64,000 nucleotides of DNA from Streptomyces sp. ITFR-21 (GCF_031844685.1 NZ_CP134605.1:5864001-5928000), one strand, 5' to 3'. Counted from the stretch's first letter, positions 9,372-19,179 are shown. Notes: generated by a model from the sequence alone, not told the origin. Numbers and translations: made by a program.

Positions 9372-10400
9372 ATGGCTATGCCGCTCCGTCAGACCGTCCG
9401 CGTCGCGTCGTATCTCTTCGAACAGAAAATGGTCAGGCGACGCGAAAAGTTCCCGCTGATCGTCGAACTCGAACCGCTCTTCGCCTGCAACCTCAAGTGC
9501 GAGGGCTGTGGCAAGATCCAGCACCCGGCCGGAGTGCTGAAGCAGCGCATGCCGGTGGCCCAGGCCGTCGGCGCGGTGCTGGAGTCGGGTGCGCCGATGG
9601 TCTCCATCGCGGGCGGCGAGCCGCTGATGCACCCCCAGATCGACGAGATCGTGCGTCAGCTGGTCAAGCGCAAGAAGTACGTGTTCCTGTGCACCAACGC
9701 GCTGCTGCTCCGCAAGAAGATGGACAAATTCACCCCGTCGCCCTATTTCGCGTTCACCGTGCACATCGACGGCATGCGCGAGCGGCACGACGAGTCGGTG
9801 GCGAAGGAAGGCACCTTCGACGAGGCGGTGGAGGCCATCAAGGAGGCCAAGCGCCGCGGCTTCCGGGTGACCACCAACTCCACGTTCTTCAACACCGACA
9901 CCCCGCAGACGATCATCGAGGTGCTCAACTTCCTCAATGACGAGCTCGAGGTCGACGAGATGATGCTGTCGCCCGCGTACGCCTACGAGAAGGCCCCCGA
10001 CCAGGAGCACTTCCTGGGCGTGGAGCAGACCCGTGAGCTGTTCAAGAAGGCGTTCGGCGACGGCAACCGCCGCAAGTGGCGGCTCAACCACTCCCCGCTC
10101 TTCCTGGACTTCCTGGAGGGCAAGGCCGACTTCCCGTGCACCGCGTGGGCCATCCCCAACTACTCCCTCTTCGGCTGGCAGCGCCCCTGCTACCTGATGG
10201 CGGACGGGTACGTGCCCACGTACGACGAGCTGATCGAGAAGACCGACTGGGACAAGTACGGTCGCGGCAAGGACGACCGCTGCGACAACTGCATGGCGCA
10301 CTGCGGCTACGAGCCCACCGCCGTACTGGCCACCATGGGCTCCCTGAAGGAGTCCATCCGCGCCGCCCGGGAGACCGTCGCGTCCAACCGCGCGAAGTGA
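9372..10400 (+). CDS. hpnH: Adenosyl-hopene transferase HpnH (radical SAM)
   Basis: Adds the 5'-deoxyadenosyl group of SAM to diploptene to form adenosylhopane, the first side-chain step. 342 aa. The radical-SAM cluster motif is FACNLKCEGCGK (Cx3Cx2C) near residue 40, followed by the SAM-binding GGE (SIAGGEPLMHPQ). The C-terminus has a Cys cluster (DDRCDNCMAHCGYEPTA). ATG start with GGAGGTGAG just upstream. Last gene before a strong hairpin. Confidence 0.95.
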   Translation: MAMPLRQTVRVASYLFEQKMVRRREKFPLIVELEPLFACNLKCEGCGKIQHPAGVLKQRMPVAQAVGAVLESGAPMVSIAGGEPLMHPQIDEIVRQLVKRKKYVFLCTNALLLRKKMDKFTPSPYFAFTVHIDGMRERHDESVAKEGTFDEAVEAIKEAKRRGFRVTTNSTFFNTDTPQTIIEVLNFLNDELEVDEMMLSPAYAYEKAPDQEHFLGVEQTRELFKKAFGDGNRRKWRLNHSPLFLDFLEGKADFPCTAWAIPNYSLFGWQRPCYLMADGYVPTYDELIEKTDWDKYGRGKDDRCDNCMAHCGYEPTAVLATMGSLKESIRAARETVASNRAK

Positions 10401-10413
10401 CCTCCCGATGAAT

Positions 10414-10466
10414 CGCGGACGGGCCACCGGCGCGGCGTACGCGCCGTCGCCGGTGGCCCGTCCGCG
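10414..10466 (+). terminator. Long hairpin between hpnH and dxs
   Basis: Perfect 19-bp inverted repeat (10414-10432 with 10448-10466) whose loop can pair further. It begins 14 bp after the hpnH stop and is 70 bp before dxs, so it may end or attenuate the first transcript and give dxs its own promoter. Confidence 0.75.
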
Positions 10467-10535
10467 TACCGTCGCAGGCCGGCGACAGGCGGCCGGCGAT
10501 ACGAAGCAATCCCGGCAGGGGAACGAGGTCCATAC

Positions 10536-12548
10536 ATGTCGATGCTGGAGAACATCCGAAGCCCCCGCGACCTGAAGGCGCTGCCCGACGGCCGGCTCGA
10601 CGAACTGGCCGCCGACGTCCGCGACTTCCTGATCCGGGCGGTCGCCAGGACCGGCGGCCACCTGGGACCGAATCTGGGCGTGGTGGAGCTGACGATCGCA
10701 CTCCACCGGGTCTTCGACTCGCCCGCCGACCGGATTCTGTGGGACACCGGCCACCAGTCGTACGTGCACAAACTGCTCACCGGCCGCCAGGACTTCTCCA
10801 AGCTCCGCAGCAGGGGCGGCCTGTCGGGCTACCCGTCGCGGGCGGAGTCCGAGCACGACGTGATCGAGAACAGCCACGCCTCCACCGTGCTGGGCTGGGC
10901 CGACGGCCTGGCCAAGGCCAACGAGATACGCGGCCGGGACGACCACGTGGTGGCCGTCATCGGCGACGGCGCGCTCACCGGCGGCATGGCCTGGGAGGCG
11001 CTGAACAACATCGCCGCCGCCAGGGACCGGCCGCTGATCATCGTCGTCAACGACAACGAGCGCTCCTACGCCCCCACCATCGGCGGCCTCGCCAACCACC
11101 TGGCGACCCTGCGCACCACCGACGGCTACGAGCGCTTCCTGTCCTGGGGCAAACAGCTGCTCCAGCAGACCCCCGTCATCGGCCAGCCGCTTTACGAGTC
11201 CCTGCACGGCGCCAAGAAGGGCTTCAAGGACGCCTTCGCGCCGCAGGGCATGTTCGAGGACCTGGGGCTGAAGTACCTCGGACCGATCGACGGCCACGAC
11301 ATCGAGGCGGTCGAGTCCGCGCTGCGCCGCGCCCGCCGCTTCAGCGGCCCGGTACTGGTGCACTGCCTCACCGAGAAGGGCCGCGGCTACGCCGCCGCCG
11401 AGCAGGACGAGGCCGACCGCTTCCACACCGTCGGCGCGATGGACCCGCTGACCTGCCGCCCGCTGGCCCCCGCCCAGGGCCCCTCCTGGACCTCGGTGTT
11501 CGGCCAGGAGATGGTACGGATCGGCGACGAGCGGCCCGACGTGGTGGCCGTCACCGCCGCCATGCTCCAGCCGGTCGGCCTGGCAGGCTTCGCCCGCGCC
11601 TATCCGCACCGGGTCTTCGACGTCGGCATCGCCGAGCAGCACGCGGCGACGTCCGCGGCGGGTATGGCCACCGGCGGTCTGCACCCGGTGGTGGCGGTCT
11701 ACGCGACGTTCCTGAACCGGGCCTTCGACCAGGTGCTGATGGACGTGGCGCTGCACCGGTGCGGGGTCACCTTCGTCCTGGACCGGGCCGGCGTCACCGG
11801 CAGCGACGGCGCCTCGCACAACGGCATGTGGGACATGTCGATCCTCCAGGTCGTCCCCGGCCTGCGGATCGCCGCCCCGCGCGACGCCGACCAGCTGCGC
11901 GCCCAACTGCGCGAGGCGCTGGACGTGTCCGACGCGCCGACCGTCGTCCGCTTCCCCAAGGAGACCGCAGGCGAGCCGCTGCCCGCCGTGGGCCGGATCG
12001 GCGGCATGGACGTCCTGCGCCGCCCGGAAGAGGCCGGGGCGAGCGGCGTACGGGCGTCCGGGGACGAACCGGCGGCCGGCGACGTGCTGCTGGTCTCGGT
12101 CGGCGCGCTCGGCGCCACCTGCCTGGCGGCTGCCGAGCTGCTGGCCGCCCGCGGCATCACCAGCACGGTGGTCGACCCGCGCTGGGTCAAGCCGGTCGAT
12201 CCCGCGCTGCCCGAACTGGCCGCCCGGCACCGGCTGGTGGTCACCGTGGAGGACAACGGGCGGGTCGGCGGCGTCGGCGCCGCGATCGCCCAGGCGCTGC
12301 GCGACGCCGAAGTGGACGTGCCGCTGCGCGACTTCGGCATCCCGCCGCAGTTCCTCGCGCACGCCGGACGCGGCGAGATCCTCGCCGACATCGGGCTGAC
12401 CCCGGCCGGGATCGCCGGCCGGATCGGTGCCACCCTGACACGTGTCGCGGAACGCACCGGGACCGCCGACGTCCCCGGACGGATTCCCGCGCATACTTCG
12501 GTACGGATCCACCCACGCAAGGAGCAGGTGAACGATGACATCGTCTGA
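10536..12548 (+). CDS. dxs: 1-deoxy-D-xylulose-5-phosphate synthase
   Basis: First enzyme of the MEP pathway: joins pyruvate and glyceraldehyde 3-phosphate with thiamine diphosphate. 670 aa. Visible motifs: HLGPNLGVVELTIALH and WDTGHQSYVHK, the ThDP/metal motif GDGALTGGMAWEALNN, then NDNERSYAPTIGGL, and DRAGVTGSDGASHNGMWD in the second domain. It is probably a pathway-dedicated extra copy feeding hopanoid synthesis. ATG at 10536; its end overlaps the next gene by 14 bp. Confidence 0.95.
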   Translation: MSMLENIRSPRDLKALPDGRLDELAADVRDFLIRAVARTGGHLGPNLGVVELTIALHRVFDSPADRILWDTGHQSYVHKLLTGRQDFSKLRSRGGLSGYPSRAESEHDVIENSHASTVLGWADGLAKANEIRGRDDHVVAVIGDGALTGGMAWEALNNIAAARDRPLIIVVNDNERSYAPTIGGLANHLATLRTTDGYERFLSWGKQLLQQTPVIGQPLYESLHGAKKGFKDAFAPQGMFEDLGLKYLGPIDGHDIEAVESALRRARRFSGPVLVHCLTEKGRGYAAAEQDEADRFHTVGAMDPLTCRPLAPAQGPSWTSVFGQEMVRIGDERPDVVAVTAAMLQPVGLAGFARAYPHRVFDVGIAEQHAATSAAGMATGGLHPVVAVYATFLNRAFDQVLMDVALHRCGVTFVLDRAGVTGSDGASHNGMWDMSILQVVPGLRIAAPRDADQLRAQLREALDVSDAPTVVRFPKETAGEPLPAVGRIGGMDVLRRPEEAGASGVRASGDEPAAGDVLLVSVGALGATCLAAAELLAARGITSTVVDPRWVKPVDPALPELAARHRLVVTVEDNGRVGGVGAAIAQALRDAEVDVPLRDFGIPPQFLAHAGRGEILADIGLTPAGIAGRIGATLTRVAERTGTADVPGRIPAHTSVRIHPRKEQVNDDIV

Positions 12549-13977
12549 CGCGACACCCGGGGCCGGGGCCGCCCCGGCGGCCGGCGGGCAGCCCAAGGGC
12601 TTCGATCTGGCGACGCTGCTCGCCGAACGCGGCGGCGAGCGCTACGACCTGCACTCCAGGCACCTCAACCACCAGCTGCCGCGGATGCTGCACACCATCG
12701 GCTTCGACAAGTACTACGAGCGGGCCGAGGGCGCCCACTTCTGGGACGCCGAGGGCAACGACTACCTCGACATGCTGGCCGGCTTCGGCGTGATGGGCCT
12801 GGGCCGGCACCACCCGGTGGTCCGCAAGGCGCTGCACGACGTGCTCGACGCCGGGCTGCCCGACCTCACCCGCTTCGACTGCCAGCCGCTGCCCGGCCTG
12901 CTCGCCGAGAAGCTGCTGACGTACTCCCCGCACCTGGACCGGGTGTTCTTCGGCAACAGCGGCACCGAAGCGGTCGAGACCGCGCTGAAGTTCGCCCGCT
13001 ACGCCACCGGCAAGCCCAGGGTGCTCTACTGCACCCACGCCTTCCACGGCCTGACCACCGGCTCGCTGTCGGTCAACGGCGAGGGCGGCTTCCGGGACGG
13101 CTTCGCCCCGCTGCTGCCCGACACCGCCGTCGAGCTGGGCGATCTGGACGCGCTGGCCAAGGAGCTGAAGCGCGGCGACGTGGCGGCCCTGATCGTCGAG
13201 CCGATCCAGGGCAAGGGCGTCCACGCGGCCCCGCCCGGCTATCTGCCCGCCGCCCAGGAACTGCTGCGCAGGCACAAGGCGCTGCTCATCGCCGACGAGG
13301 TGCAGACCGGCGTCGGCCGGACCGGCGACTTCTACGCCTACCAGCACGAGGAGGGGGTCGAGCCGGACCTGGTGTGCGTCGCCAAGTCGCTGTCCGGCGG
13401 CTATGTGCCGATCAGCGCCACCCTCGGCAGGGACTGGATCTTCAAGAAGGTCTACTCCTCGATGGACCGGGTGCTGGTGCACTCCGCCAGCTTCGGCTCC
13501 AACGCCCAGGCCATGGCGGCGGGTCTGGCCACTTTGTCGGTGATGGACGACGAGCAGGTGGTGGCCGGCGCCCGCCGCAACGGCGACCTGCTGCGCACCC
13601 GGCTGGCCGCCCTCACCGACAGGTACGAGCTGCTCAAGGAGGTGCGCGGCCGGGGCCTGATGATCGGCATCGAGTTCGGCCGCCCCACGTCCCTGGGCCT
13701 GCGCAGCCGTTGGACGATGCTCCAGACGGCGCGAAAGGGCCTGTTCGCCCAAATGGTGGTGGTGCCGCTGCTCCAGCGGCACCGTATCCTCACTCAGGTC
13801 TCCGGGGACCACCTGGAGGTCATCAAGCTGATCCCGCCGCTGATCGTCGACGAGGCGGACGTCGACCGCTTCGTCACCGCCTTCACCGAGGTGATGGACG
13901 ACGCGCACGGTGGCGGCGGTCTGATGTGGGACTTCGGGCGGACCCTGGTCAAGCAGGCGGTCGCCAACAGGTCGTGA
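12535..13977 (+). CDS. Class III aminotransferase, HpnO-like (hopanoid side chain)
   Basis: PLP-dependent aminotransferase of 480 aa. In hopanoid clusters this family (HpnO) makes aminobacteriohopanetriol from ribosylhopane-derived aldehyde. The PLP site is LLIADEVQTGVGRTGDFYAYQHE, with the Schiff-base Lys in CVAKSLSGGYVPISATLG; GNSGTEAVETALKFARYATG binds phosphate. ATG at 12535 overlaps the dxs end by 14 bp. Function is assigned by context and family; a general ornithine-type aminotransferase role cannot be excluded from sequence alone. Confidence 0.8.
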   Translation: MTSSDATPGAGAAPAAGGQPKGFDLATLLAERGGERYDLHSRHLNHQLPRMLHTIGFDKYYERAEGAHFWDAEGNDYLDMLAGFGVMGLGRHHPVVRKALHDVLDAGLPDLTRFDCQPLPGLLAEKLLTYSPHLDRVFFGNSGTEAVETALKFARYATGKPRVLYCTHAFHGLTTGSLSVNGEGGFRDGFAPLLPDTAVELGDLDALAKELKRGDVAALIVEPIQGKGVHAAPPGYLPAAQELLRRHKALLIADEVQTGVGRTGDFYAYQHEEGVEPDLVCVAKSLSGGYVPISATLGRDWIFKKVYSSMDRVLVHSASFGSNAQAMAAGLATLSVMDDEQVVAGARRNGDLLRTRLAALTDRYELLKEVRGRGLMIGIEFGRPTSLGLRSRWTMLQTARKGLFAQMVVVPLLQRHRILTQVSGDHLEVIKLIPPLIVDEADVDRFVTAFTEVMDDAHGGGGLMWDFGRTLVKQAVANRS

Positions 13978-13990
13978 TCCAGGAGGCACT

Positions 13991-15304
13991 GTGGCCGATG
14001 GCGGGTACGACGCGGTGGCGGCCGGCGCGGCGGCCGGGAACACGGTGTTCGCCGGCACCGTGCTCGCCGTCAACGAACTGACCGCGCGCTGGGCGCGGGA
14101 GTCGGCTGTTCCGGGCGAGAACACCGTGCTCAGCGCCGTCGGCGTCTGGCCGCTGCTGGCCTTCCTCGGCGGCGCCGCCGAGGGGACCGCCCGGGGCGAA
14201 CTGGCGGCCGCCCTGGGCGTGAGCCCGCCCACCGCGATCGCCAGGGGCCGGGAGCTGCTCGAAATCCTCGGCGCCCAGGACGGGTTGGCGGCCGCCCTCG
14301 GGGTGTGGACCAGGGACGAGGTCAAGCCGCGCGAGGAGTGGCTCAGCCGGCTGCCGCCCGCCGTCACCGGCCGCCTCACCGGCGAACCGGCCACCGACCG
14401 GGCCGCGTTGGACGCGTGGGCGGACCGCGGCACCGGGGGCCTGGTACCGCGGCTGCCACTGGAGGTCTCCGCGGAGACGCTGCTGGTGCTGGCCAGCGCG
14501 CTGTCGGTGCGGACCGCGTGGCGGCAGCCGTTCCGACCCGGCTGGATGCGGCCGGAGTCCGGCCCCTGGCAGCGGCGCGAACTGGCCGGGCTGCGGCGCC
14601 TGGACACCGACCTGGACGAGGTGGCCGTCGCCGCGACCCCGCGCGGGCCGCTGACCGTGCTGGCGGTGCGCGGCGACGGCGGCATCGACGTGCACCTGCT
14701 GCTGGGCGGGCCCGAGCAGGCGCCCGGCGCCGTCATCGAGGCCGGCACCCTCGCGCTCGCGGGGGCGTACGAGAGCGTGCCCGGCAGTCTGCTGCCCGAG
14801 GGCGACGCCGGACCCGGCGTGAAGGTCGGATACGTCGCGAGCCCGGTGCCGGAGGCGACACTGGCGGTGAGCACCCCCGCGTTCACCGTCGGCGCCGACC
14901 ACGACCTGCTGGCCCGCGCGGAGCTGTTCGGCCTGGTCGGCGCCGCGGACCCCGGGCAGGGCCACTTCCCGGGGATCAGCGACATCCCGCTGGCGGTCGG
15001 CCAGGCCCGGCAGGCGGTGACCGCCGCCTTCCGGGCGGAGGGCTTCGAGGCGGCCGCGGTGACCGCGTTCGCACTGGCCGCCGGGGGAGCGGCGCCGCGG
15101 GAACGGGCCAGGACCGTCTCGGTCGACTTCGAGCGGCCGTTCGGCTTCCTCGCCGTCCACCGGACCAGCGGCCTGGTACTGGCCGCCGGCTGGGTGGCCG
15201 AACCCGAGCAGGCCGTGCTGCGGGGCGGCGGACCGCCCTGGCCGGCGGCGAGGGAGACCCAAAACGCGCGGGACGCGGCGGCCGAGGAGGACGGCGGGTG
15301 GTGA
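13991..15304 (+). CDS. Serpin-family protein
   Basis: 437 aa protein of the serpin fold, with no signal peptide visible, so probably cytoplasmic. Serpin features: an N-terminal NTVLSAVGVWPLLAFLGGAA segment and the C-terminal VDFERPFGFLAVHRTSGLVL strand pair (the FxxxRPF signature). Whether it inhibits proteases is unknown; the reactive-centre loop region before the signature is Gly/Ala-rich. GTG at 13991, 13 bp after the aminotransferase gene, so possibly co-transcribed with the hopanoid genes. Confidence 0.75.
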   Translation: MADGGYDAVAAGAAAGNTVFAGTVLAVNELTARWARESAVPGENTVLSAVGVWPLLAFLGGAAEGTARGELAAALGVSPPTAIARGRELLEILGAQDGLAAALGVWTRDEVKPREEWLSRLPPAVTGRLTGEPATDRAALDAWADRGTGGLVPRLPLEVSAETLLVLASALSVRTAWRQPFRPGWMRPESGPWQRRELAGLRRLDTDLDEVAVAATPRGPLTVLAVRGDGGIDVHLLLGGPEQAPGAVIEAGTLALAGAYESVPGSLLPEGDAGPGVKVGYVASPVPEATLAVSTPAFTVGADHDLLARAELFGLVGAADPGQGHFPGISDIPLAVGQARQAVTAAFRAEGFEAAAVTAFALAAGGAAPRERARTVSVDFERPFGFLAVHRTSGLVLAAGWVAEPEQAVLRGGGPPWPAARETQNARDAAAEEDGGW

Positions 15305-15402
15305 GCCGGCCCCGCGTGCCGCGGCGGGCCCCCTCGCGTACCGCCCGCCCCCGCCGCGGGAAGCGCGCCTTCCCGCCGCCGGCGACCCCGTCCGGCGCCC
15401 GG

Positions 15403-16236
15403 TCAGTTGGTGAGCAGCCGCTCCCGGAGCCGCTCGCGCCGCTCCGGGGTCAGGCCCAGGCCCTCCTCCAGGTAGCGGTCCACCGAGCCCCACCGCTCGT
15501 CGACGGTGTCGAAGGCCGTCCGCAGGTACTCCACCCGGGCCTCGAACAGGGCCCCGATGAGCGCCGCGACCTCCGGGTCGATCGCCGCGCCGGTGGTGCC
15601 GTCGCCGCGCACCACCTTGTAGCGGCGCCCTCGGGCGTTGCTCTTGAGGTAGTCCGCCTCGATCGCGGACCGCTCGACACCGAGCGCCAGCAGGATGATC
15701 GCCATGGCCGTACCCGCCCGGTCCTTGCCCGCCGCGCAGTGCAGCAGCGCGGGAACCGCCGGATCCCGCGGCTCGGAGAGCAGCGCCAGCATCCGGGAGT
15801 GCTCGCCGGTGCGCTCCAGGACCAGCCTGCGGTAGGCCGCGGCCATCCGGGCTGCGCCCCTGCCGCCGCCCAGCAGCTCGCGCAGCGTCGCCACGTCGCC
15901 GTCACGGACGGTGCGCCAGAAGCCGTGCCCCTCGGCGGGGTCGCTCAGCGGCAGGTTGAGGTTGCGGGTGCCGGGCAGCACCGGGTCCGGTCCCTCCAGC
16001 GCGATGTCGTTGTCGTTGCGGAAGTCGAAGACGGTGTGCAGGCCGAGCCCGGTGAGGAAGGCGGTGTCGGCGGCGGTGGCGTGGGCGAGGTGGCCGCTGC
16101 GGAACAGCACGCCCGGCCGGACCCGGCGGCCGTCGCGGGTGGGCAGGCCCCCGACGTCGCGGAAGTTGCGGACACCTGTCAGTTCGGGCTCCGGCTCTGG
16201 ACCGGTCGGGGCGGACTGCCGCGCTTCCTGCGTCAC
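15403..16236 (-). CDS. Tyrosine/serine protein phosphatase (DSP family)
   Basis: About 277 aa. The P-loop is LHCAAGKDRAGTAMAIILLALG (Cys nucleophile, Arg; Ala replaces the more usual Thr in KDRTG). The N-terminal GVRNFRDVGGLPTRDGRRVRPG is the classical start of this family. GTG at 16236 has GAGGAGC upstream on this strand. Divergent from the SGNH hydrolase gene, with a 238-bp gap likely holding both promoters. Physiological substrate unknown. Confidence 0.88.
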   Translation of the reverse strand: MTQEARQSAPTGPEPEPELTGVRNFRDVGGLPTRDGRRVRPGVLFRSGHLAHATAADTAFLTGLGLHTVFDFRNDNDIALEGPDPVLPGTRNLNLPLSDPAEGHGFWRTVRDGDVATLRELLGGGRGAARMAAAYRRLVLERTGEHSRMLALLSEPRDPAVPALLHCAAGKDRAGTAMAIILLALGVERSAIEADYLKSNARGRRYKVVRGDGTTGAAIDPEVAALIGALFEARVEYLRTAFDTVDERWGSVDRYLEEGLGLTPERRERLRERLLTN

Positions 16237-16474
16237 CGGCGCTCCTCGTTCCTCGGTTGCGGCTGGGGCCGGGGGCTGGGGCCGGCCCTGGGGCAACGCC
16301 GACGATACGGCAGCGAGGTGACGTGGTACCGGCCGGTATGCGGCCGCCCGACCCGGTCCGACCCGGTCCGACCGTACCGGGCCCGGCCCGCCCGGCCCGG
16401 TGGTATGAATCACGCCGCGGTACCGCCTTCCTACGGTCGCGTAGGCCGGGGCCGCAGGAGCAGGATGGCTTGAC

Positions 16475-17290
16475 GTGGCTGACGATACGCAGGCGGGCGG
16501 CAGGCCCGACGGCAAGAACGTGATCGGGTCGTACACCGCGGTGGGGGACAGCTTCACCGAAGGTGTCGGCGACCCCGGTCCCGACGGCACCTACCTCGGC
16601 TGGGCCGACCGGCTCGCCGTCCTCCTCGCCGACCGGCGGGCGCGATCCGCGCCGCCCGGCGACTTCCGCTACGCCAACCTCGCGGTGCGCGGCCGGCTGC
16701 TCGACCGGATCGTGGCCGAGCAGGTGCCACGGGCCAAGGAACTCGCCCCGGACCTGGTGACGTTCTGCGCCGGCGGCAACGACATCCTGCGGCCGGGCAG
16801 CGACCCCGACGCCATCGCGGAACGCTTCGAGGCGGCCGTCGCCGACCTCGGCTCGGCGGTCGGCACGGTGCTGGTCTGCACCGGCTTCGACACCCGCGAG
16901 GTGCCGGTGCTGCGCCATCTGCGCGGCAGGATCGCCACCTACACCGCCCACGTACGGGCCATCGCCGACCGCTACGACTGCCCGGTGCTCGACCTGTGGT
17001 CGCTGCGCTCGGTGCAGGACCGGCGGGCCTGGAGCCCGGACCGGCTGCACCTGTCGCCTGAGGGGCACACCCGGGTCGCGCTGCGGGCCGCCCAGGTGCT
17101 GGGTCTGGAGGTGCCGGCCGACCCGGACCAGCCGTGGGCGCCGGAGCCGCGGCGCCCGGCGTCGCAGGTGCGCCGGGACAACATCGTCTGGGCCCGCGAG
17201 CACCTGGTGCCCTGGATCGGGCGGCGGCTGCGCGGGGAGTCCTCGGGCGACGCGGTCGCGCCCAAGCGGCCCGACCTGCTGCCGCTCTAG
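16475..17290 (+). CDS. SGNH/GDSL-type hydrolase
   Basis: 271 aa esterase/lipase-like protein with no signal peptide. Block I is YTAVGDSFTEGVGDPGP (catalytic Ser), block III is VTFCAGGNDILRPG, and block V is DRLHLSPEGHTRVAL (catalytic Asp and His). These are the full catalytic set. GTG at 16475 follows GCAGGAGCAGG. Substrate unknown; short acyl esters are typical of the family. Confidence 0.9.
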   Translation: MADDTQAGGRPDGKNVIGSYTAVGDSFTEGVGDPGPDGTYLGWADRLAVLLADRRARSAPPGDFRYANLAVRGRLLDRIVAEQVPRAKELAPDLVTFCAGGNDILRPGSDPDAIAERFEAAVADLGSAVGTVLVCTGFDTREVPVLRHLRGRIATYTAHVRAIADRYDCPVLDLWSLRSVQDRRAWSPDRLHLSPEGHTRVALRAAQVLGLEVPADPDQPWAPEPRRPASQVRRDNIVWAREHLVPWIGRRLRGESSGDAVAPKRPDLLPL

Positions 17291-17312
17291 CCCGACCCGA
17301 TGCCGGGGAAAG

Positions 17313-17768
17313 TCAAGGCGCGTGGTGCGGGGCCAGTTCGGCCCACACCACGCGCCCGGTACCGCCGTCTGCCGGGTCCGATCCCCAGGCCAGCGAGAGC
17401 ACGCTCACCAGGAGCAGCCCGCGCCCGCCTTCCTCGTCGGCTTCGGCGGCACAGGGCTCGGGGACCCCGGTTCCCCTGCCCTGGTCGGTGATCTCCAGCC
17501 GGACGACCGCACCGCAGACCTGCAACGCGCAGGTGATCTTCTCGCTGTCGGTGTGCCGTACCGCGTTGGTGAACAGTTCCGTCACCACGAGGCTGGCGTC
17601 GTCGCACAACTCCGGGTCGACGCCCCACTCGGTCAGGCACGCCCGGACGCGCCCGCGGGCGTCCGCCACGGACGCACTGAGCGCGGGCAGCCGGAACACG
17701 TCGCGGCGGCCGGGGTAGCCGACGCCGTCCCGGCTGTCGTGCCGTACGGCGTCAAGTGAAGGAACCAC
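17313..17768 (-). CDS. ATP-binding protein, anti-sigma-factor-like HATPase
   Basis: About 151 aa, HATPase_c_2 (SpoIIAB/RsbW-like) domain. N-box VVTELFTNAVRHT and the G-box EGGRGLLLVSVLS are present. Streptomyces has many such stand-alone ATPases, often beside XRE-DUF397 pairs as here. GTG at 17768 chosen because no upstream in-frame start looks better. Divergent from the XRE gene across 129 bp. Confidence 0.85.
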   Translation of the reverse strand: MVPSLDAVRHDSRDGVGYPGRRDVFRLPALSASVADARGRVRACLTEWGVDPELCDDASLVVTELFTNAVRHTDSEKITCALQVCGAVVRLEITDQGRGTGVPEPCAAEADEEGGRGLLLVSVLSLAWGSDPADGGTGRVVWAELAPHHAP

Positions 17769-17897
17769 GCCGCAACTATGGGGCCCGTGACGGACACATG
17801 GCAAGGTTCCGATCTGTAATTTGCAGAACCGCCTGGACGCGCTGTCGCCCGGCGCGGACGACATGACACACTGCTTGCCAGCCAAGGAAGTTGGAGG

Positions 17898-18776
17898 ATG
17901 AGGCTCGTGATGGACCCGCGGCCGGGTGGTGCTCCGACCGTCCTGCGCATGGTGCTCGGGAAACGCCTCCAGGATCTCCGGGAACAGGCGGGCCTCAACT
18001 ACGAGGAAGCCGGGCGCGCCCTCGACGTGACACACGCCACCATCCGCCGGATGGAAAAGGCGGAAGTGGGGCTGAAGCTCCCGTACGTCGAAAAGCTCCT
18101 CACCACATACGGCATAACCTCCGCCGAGGAGATCGGCGGCTTTCTCGCGCTGGCCCGCGAGGCCAACCGCCCCGGCTGGTGGCACAGTTTCCGCGATGTG
18201 CTGCCCGACTGGTTCAGCGCCTTCGTCAGCCTCGAAGGCGAAGCCGCCGTCATCCGCGCCTACGAACCGCACTACGTCCCCGGTCTGCTGCAGACTCCCG
18301 ACTACGCCCGCGCCGTGCTGCGCGCCGGGATGCCGCACGCGGCCCCGGAGGAGATCGACCGGCTGGTCACCCTGCGCATCGAGCGCCAGGCGCTGCTCCG
18401 GCGCCGTGAGGCGCCGCCGCTGCTGTGGGTCGTGATGGACGAGACGGTACTGCGCCGGCGGATCGGCGGGCGGGCGGTCATGCGCGACCAGATCGACGCC
18501 CTGATGGACGCCACCGAACAGGTCAACGTACGGCTGCAGGTGATCCCGTTCGCCGCGGGGCCGCACCCGGCCATGTACGGGCCGTTCCACATCTTCCGGT
18601 TCCACCTCCAGGAAATCCCCGACATCGCGTACGCCGAGAGCCTGGTCGGCGGCGTCTATTTCGACGAACGGGACGACGTGTCGACCTTCCTGGAGGCACT
18701 TGACCGGATGTGCGCGCAGGCCGCGCCGGCACAGAGCACCAAAGCCATCCTCGATGGCATGCGCAAGGAGATCTGA
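17898..18776 (+). CDS. XRE-family regulator with DUF5753 domain
   Basis: 292 aa. Residues about 20-75 form a helix-turn-helix (LGKRLQDLREQAGLNYEEAGRAL region, then VTHATIRRMEKAEVG). The rest is the DUF5753 sensor-like domain, with YEPHYVPGLLQTPDYARAVL. ATG at 17898 follows GTTGGAGG. It forms a pair with the DUF397 gene 3 bp downstream; such pairs are described as antitoxin-like or BldB/WhiJ-type developmental regulators. Partner genes and role are inferred from the module only. Confidence 0.9.
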   Translation: MRLVMDPRPGGAPTVLRMVLGKRLQDLREQAGLNYEEAGRALDVTHATIRRMEKAEVGLKLPYVEKLLTTYGITSAEEIGGFLALAREANRPGWWHSFRDVLPDWFSAFVSLEGEAAVIRAYEPHYVPGLLQTPDYARAVLRAGMPHAAPEEIDRLVTLRIERQALLRRREAPPLLWVVMDETVLRRRIGGRAVMRDQIDALMDATEQVNVRLQVIPFAAGPHPAMYGPFHIFRFHLQEIPDIAYAESLVGGVYFDERDDVSTFLEALDRMCAQAAPAQSTKAILDGMRKEI

Positions 18777-18779
18777 ACC

Positions 18780-19097
18780 ATGGATCGCATCACCAACGAC
18801 CGCGGGGACGCCGCTTTTTACGACGGCGTATACGCGTACGAGGACTTCTACGAAGCCGTGTACGACGGCGTTTACAATGGGATGCCCGCCACCGAACTGG
18901 GGGTCGACGGCTGGCGGAAGCCCTGGAGCGGTGGGAACGGCGGGTCCTGCGTCGAGGCGAAGAAGCTCAACGACGGACGGGTGGCGCTGCGGCAGTCCAC
19001 CGACCCGCACGGTCCGGCCCTGATCTACACCAACCATGAGATCACCACGTTCATCCTCGGCGCCAAGGCCGGCGAGGCGGACTTCCTCCTCTCATGA
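18780..19097 (+). CDS. DUF397 domain protein
   Basis: 105 aa. The C-terminal half carries the DUF397 pattern: GWRKPWSGGNGGSCVEAKKL, VALRQSTDPHGPALIYTNHE and a final ILGAKAGEADFLLS. The N-terminal 45 residues are Tyr/Asp/Glu-rich (YDGVYAYEDFYEAVYDGVY), an unusual acidic-aromatic extension. Small partner of the XRE-DUF5753 regulator. Confidence 0.85.
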   Translation: MDRITNDRGDAAFYDGVYAYEDFYEAVYDGVYNGMPATELGVDGWRKPWSGGNGGSCVEAKKLNDGRVALRQSTDPHGPALIYTNHEITTFILGAKAGEADFLLS

Positions 19098-19179
19098 CGA
19101 CACCCATCACCGCCCGCCGCACGCCGGGCGCGCACCACCAGCGGAACCAGCACCAGGCAGTGACGAAGCGGAGGACGGC

